A stretch of 8,527 bases of DNA, from assembly GCA_001822215.1 (NCBI GenBank), contig MHQD01000041.1, positions 1-8,527 of the forward strand. The letters are read 5' to 3'. Made by a program: the position numbers and the translations under genes. Source of the DNA: Candidatus Sungbacteria bacterium RIFCSPHIGHO2_01_FULL_50_25 (GTDB lineage: Bacteria; Patescibacteriota; Minisyncoccia; Sungbacterales; HO2-52-23). Of this stretch, positions 7,247 to 8,527 are shown one piece after another. The notes beneath the pieces are model-generated. The model saw nothing but the letters and a program-made list of their open reading frames with translations, did no database searches and had not been told where the DNA came from. Every line of letters starts with the position of its first letter. Position 1 is the first letter of the stretch.

Positions 7247-7265
7247 CGTATGATAGATACATTGC
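7216..7265 (-). terminator. 44-base perfect palindrome with U-tract on the - strand
   Basis: Bases 7222-7243 and 7244-7265 are exact reverse complements with no spacer, centred on GCTA|TAGC. Six As precede it (7216-7221), so a leftward transcript would form the hairpin and then read six Us, a strong intrinsic terminator. In the rightward direction GGGATG follows, with no U-tract, although so stable a stem could still protect or end the ftsQ mRNA. It lies 55 bases after the ftsQ stop. The zero-base loop is unusual for a terminator and is also the shape of a dimeric protein-binding or resolution site. Confidence 0.6.
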
Positions 7266-7271
7266 GGGATG

Positions 7272-7299
7272 TTGATTAAAAAAAGTGATTTCATAAATT
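7272..7299 (+). promoter_or_regulatory. Candidate + strand promoter before the structured RNA region
   Basis: TTGATT (7272-7277) and TAAATT (7294-7299) are 16 bases apart, each matching the sigma-70 hexamers at four of six positions. Transcription from it would begin near 7305, at the foot of the first GC-rich hairpin (7304-7338). This is a moderate match in an AT-rich tract and is offered only as a candidate. Confidence 0.25.
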
Positions 7300-7351
7300 A
7301 GTGCGGCCCCGGACGCGAGCAGAGCTCGGTCGGGGCCGGTTGTGTCACCCT

Positions 7352-7420
7352 CTACGGCGGAGGGTGACGGTGAACTGCATGCCTAACCCAGTTGTGGCGT
7401 GCGCAGTTGGCGCGCGTCAT
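7352..7420 (-). CDS. Possible 22-codon ORF with a good Shine-Dalgarno site (doubtful)
   Basis: On the - strand GGAGG lies six bases before an ATG (7420-7418), and the frame runs 22 codons to TAG at 7354-7352. The peptide begins MTRANCARHNW and ends in three prolines; I do not recognise it. It overlaps two strong hairpins of the structured RNA region, so it is probably fortuitous. If the region is transcribed leftward, it could be a leader peptide. Confidence 0.12.
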   Translation of the reverse strand: MTRANCARHNWVRHAVHRHPPP

Positions 7421-7850
7421 ACGCCACCTCCAAAAAAGGTGAACAGCGAAGCCGCGTTCAGCTGCCGAGGGGAAGCTGTCCCCATTCGGCCCTCCTCCTG
7501 AGGCCCCCCTTTTCGTGAATCTAGGGAGGGCTTGGCGGTTTCTCCGTGTGGCTTCCTGCCGGGGTGTGCCGCAGCCAGGCGGCATGTCGAGCCGTGCTTA
7601 GTGGCTCGCTACGTTGGTTCCCCGACGGCACGGAGTTCGTAAGCTCCCGCGCGGGATGACAGCATGGGCGAGTGGCGATCCCGTGGCATGAGTGCCTACC
7701 GAGTACGCCTGCCGGCCGTCATCTCTTCCGCGCGGAAGTTCTGTGTCAAAAAAGATCGAGAAGGGGAACCCTGTGCTGGGAAGAGTTTCCCCGGCCGGAT
7801 CAGGAACAGAGGAGCGGCGAAGGATGCTCCCCTTTACCCAGTATGATTAC

Positions 7851-7879
7851 TTTATACCAGATCTAGTGTATAGCGTCAA
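7851..7879 (-). promoter_or_regulatory. Candidate - strand sigma-70 promoter (internal)
   Basis: Read leftward, TTGACG (7879-7874) and TATAAA (7856-7851) are exactly 17 bases apart, five of six matches in each hexamer. It lies in a short AT-rich island within the GC-rich RNA region. Transcription would start near 7844 and run toward the palindrome terminator at 7216-7265, giving an RNA of about 630 bases. This conflicts with the G-U evidence for a + strand RNA. Confidence 0.4.
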
Positions 7880-7883
7880 GTGT

Positions 7884-7930
7884 TCCCGAAAAAGTAGAAG
7901 GCCTCCGGTGCGAGGAGCGCACGGAGGCCT
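7884..7930 (-). terminator. GC-rich hairpin, possible - strand terminator
   Basis: AGGCCTCCG (7899-7907) pairs with CGGAGGCCT (7922-7930), then after one bulged G, TGCG pairs with CGCA around AGGAG. On the - strand it is followed by TTCTACTTTTT, an interrupted U-tract. It sits just upstream of the leftward promoter at 7851-7879, so it could separate two leftward transcripts. Read rightward it has no U-tract and would simply be a helix of the large RNA. Confidence 0.35.
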
Positions 7931-8047
7931 GTTGAGACGTGTGGCATAGCGCCACTTTCTGCGCTTCCCGAGAGCGGTTACTACCGGGAGCGCGGTGGGA
8001 GGTTGCCCCGCCGAAATGCGCTTTAGGCGCGTGGCGGGGTATTGAAA

Positions 8048-8235
8048 CTTCTGCGCGGGAGCGGCCGACCGGAGCGGGCAACAACTTATACACGAGCGGA
8101 CACGCCTACGCGGTTTCCCCTGATGGGGGCACGCGTGTTCTCCCTTTTGAAACCGGGCGAACGCGGCCCTCCACGTCTCTCTCAGGAGGCACCGGGCCTA
8201 CTGCAGACGAACGCACACCGCTCCGCGCGCAGAAG
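8048..8235 (+). other. RNA domain closed by a 17-base-pair long-range helix
   Basis: Bases 8048-8064 pair with 8218-8235 over 17 pairs with a single bulged G. Within the closed 153 bases lie GGACACGC/GCGTGTTC (8098-8105 with 8133-8140), CCCC/GGGG (8117-8120 with 8125-8128) and GGCCC/GGGCC with CCTCC/GGAGG around 8165-8198. CGGTTT at 8111-8116, inside a hairpin loop, can pair with AAACCG at 8150-8155 outside it, which would make a pseudoknot. A helix this long closing a branched domain is hard to explain by chance. Confidence 0.5.
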
Positions 8236-8247
8236 GTAAAGCATGCA

Positions 8248-8354
8248 TCCATGCGGTGGGGGCAAGCGCCAGACGCCCGATGAAGAGCGTGGACGCCGGG
8301 TTCGCTTTGCGTTCCCTCGTACTACTACGTGGACTGCGCCCCTCACCGCATGGA
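8248..8354 (+). other. RNA domain closed by a 16-base-pair helix
   Basis: Bases 8248-8263 pair with 8338-8354 over 16 pairs with one bulged T. Inside, AAGCG (8264-8268) pairs with CGCTT (8313-8317), and CGTA-CTAC-TACG forms a small hairpin near 8318-8329. It follows the 8048-8235 domain after 12 bases and appears to be the last structured domain before the AT-rich tail. Confidence 0.5.
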
Positions 8355-8386
8355 AGGTATAGATCGATAGAAAGATCAGGATATCC

Positions 8387-8416
8387 AGTATATTCCAATC
8401 TCAAAAATCATGTCAA
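8387..8416 (-). promoter_or_regulatory. Near-consensus - strand sigma-70 promoter
   Basis: Read leftward, TTGACA (8416-8411) and TATACT (8392-8387) are 18 bases apart and match 11 of 12 consensus positions, the best promoter match in the window. It would start a leftward transcript near 8380 across the structured region. Its -35 box overlaps the 3' arm of a hairpin that may terminate the - strand gene at the right edge. Confidence 0.45.
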
Positions 8417-8459
8417 ATGCCATTTATGCACTCCCATGATTGTATTAAATTTGTTTTTT
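8403..8459. terminator. Hairpin with flanking T-runs, possible bidirectional terminator
   Basis: AATCATG (8406-8412) pairs with CATGATT (8435-8441), with a smaller inner stem in the 22-base loop. On the - strand the stem runs straight into TTT (complement of 8403-8405), 21 bases after the stop of the edge gene. On the + strand six Ts (8454-8459) follow after 12 bases, so it could also end a rightward RNA. The match to a textbook terminator is only moderate on either strand. Confidence 0.4.
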
Positions 8460-8461
8460 CG

Positions 8462-8527
8462 CTACGGCAGGCGGTAGATAAAAATCGAAGTTCCCGCGCG
8501 GCCGATGGGTTCATACCCACGGAGCCA
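8462..8527 (-). CDS. C-terminal end of an unidentified protein, truncated at the window edge
   Basis: On the - strand an open frame enters from the right edge and runs 21 codons to TAG at 8464-8462. The visible tail includes GYEPIGRAGTS and ends IFIYRLP, a plausible hydrophobic protein terminus with codon use like the other genes (many C- or G-ending codons). A hairpin with Ts follows, as expected for a gene end. The fragment is too short to name a family. If real, this gene converges on ftsQ across the structured RNA region. Confidence 0.45.
   Translation of the reverse strand, partial: WLRGYEPIGRAGTSIFIYRLP

Larger units (their letters stand above)
7303..8360 (+). ncRNA. Candidate large structured non-coding RNA, family not recognised
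   Basis: No credible protein frame covers this GC-rich stretch, and it lies between AT-rich flanks. Perfect or near-perfect helices fill it: 7304-7311/7331-7338, 7344-7352/7360-7368, 7394-7404/7410-7420, 7464-7473/7479-7490, 7612-7617/7622-7627, 7653-7660/7718-7725, 7899-7907/7922-7930, 7959-7970/7985-7995, 8004-8013/8032-8041, 8098-8105/8133-8140, plus long-range helices 8048-8064/8218-8235 and 8248-8263/8338-8354. G-T wobbles that extend helices occur on the + strand about four times as often as on the - strand, which favours a + strand RNA. An AT-rich break at 7835-7895 may split it into two RNAs. I see none of the conserved RNase P RNA, tmRNA, SRP RNA or group I/II intron core motifs. Near-consensus promoters on the other strand keep the direction open. 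Confidence 0.45.

Noticed and set aside
7588..7637. GAGCCGTGC...GCACGG-AG-TTC resembling the base of group II intron domain V
   Set aside because: The distal part does not form the required five-pair stem with a GNRA loop, the spacing is too long, and no intron-encoded protein or boundary motif is present.
8117..8155. CTGATG and GAAAC resembling a hammerhead ribozyme core
   Set aside because: The invariant A after CTGATG is a G here, and the CTGATG lies in a simple CCCC/GGGG hairpin instead of a three-way junction.
7939..8283. 114-codon open frame on the + strand in the RNA region
   Set aside because: It crosses several perfect helices, is rich in Arg, Gly and Pro as random GC-rich frames are, shows no domain, and lacks a ribosome site. 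It is better explained by the structured RNA.
8198..8404. 68-codon open frame on the - strand
   Set aside because: Low-complexity GC-rich frame with no recognisable motif that overlaps the long-range helix arms and the promoter-like site.
8500..8524. GGGTTCATACCC resembling a tRNA T-arm near the right edge
   Set aside because: The loop length and the residue at position 58 do not fit, no anticodon or D-arm can be placed, and the same bases read well as a protein tail on the other strand.

Overview
The window looks like a chromosomal fragment of a Candidate Phyla Radiation (Patescibacteria) bacterium, most likely of the Parcubacteria group. This is an inference. It rests on the compact cluster of wall-synthesis and tRNA-charging genes, the mostly weak Shine-Dalgarno signals, the lineage-style variants in the seryl-tRNA synthetase motifs and the short repeats between genes. 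No rRNA or other phylogenetic marker is present to settle it.

From left to right on the + strand: the 3' part of a PBP2-type peptidoglycan transpeptidase (1-1625); greA, a transcript cleavage factor (1756-2211), ending in an intrinsic terminator; a 226-base leader with repeats and hairpins; then lysS (2438-3904), serS (3909-5192), alr (5170-6351) and ftsQ (6348-7166). These last four are packed with a 4-base gap, a 23-base overlap and a 4-base ATGA overlap, so they read as one translationally coupled operon. The genes serve cell-wall precursor supply and cross-linking (alr, PBP2), septation (ftsQ), tRNA charging (lysS, serS) and rescue of stalled RNA polymerase (greA).

Two things stand out. 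First, alr carries a 66-base in-frame insertion made of a 64-base palindromic element (14-base perfect arms plus inner hairpins). Removing it restores a canonical racemase sequence, which recalls the Rickettsia palindromic elements. Second, downstream of ftsQ lie about 1.2 kb (about 7250-8460) without a credible protein gene. This stretch is full of long, nested complementary helices and looks like a large structured non-coding RNA that I do not recognise. G-U pairing favours the + strand, whereas near-consensus promoters and a U-tract terminator favour the - strand, so I leave the strand open to test. A 44-base perfect palindrome separates ftsQ from this region. The last 66 bases hold the C-terminal end of an unidentified gene on the - strand.
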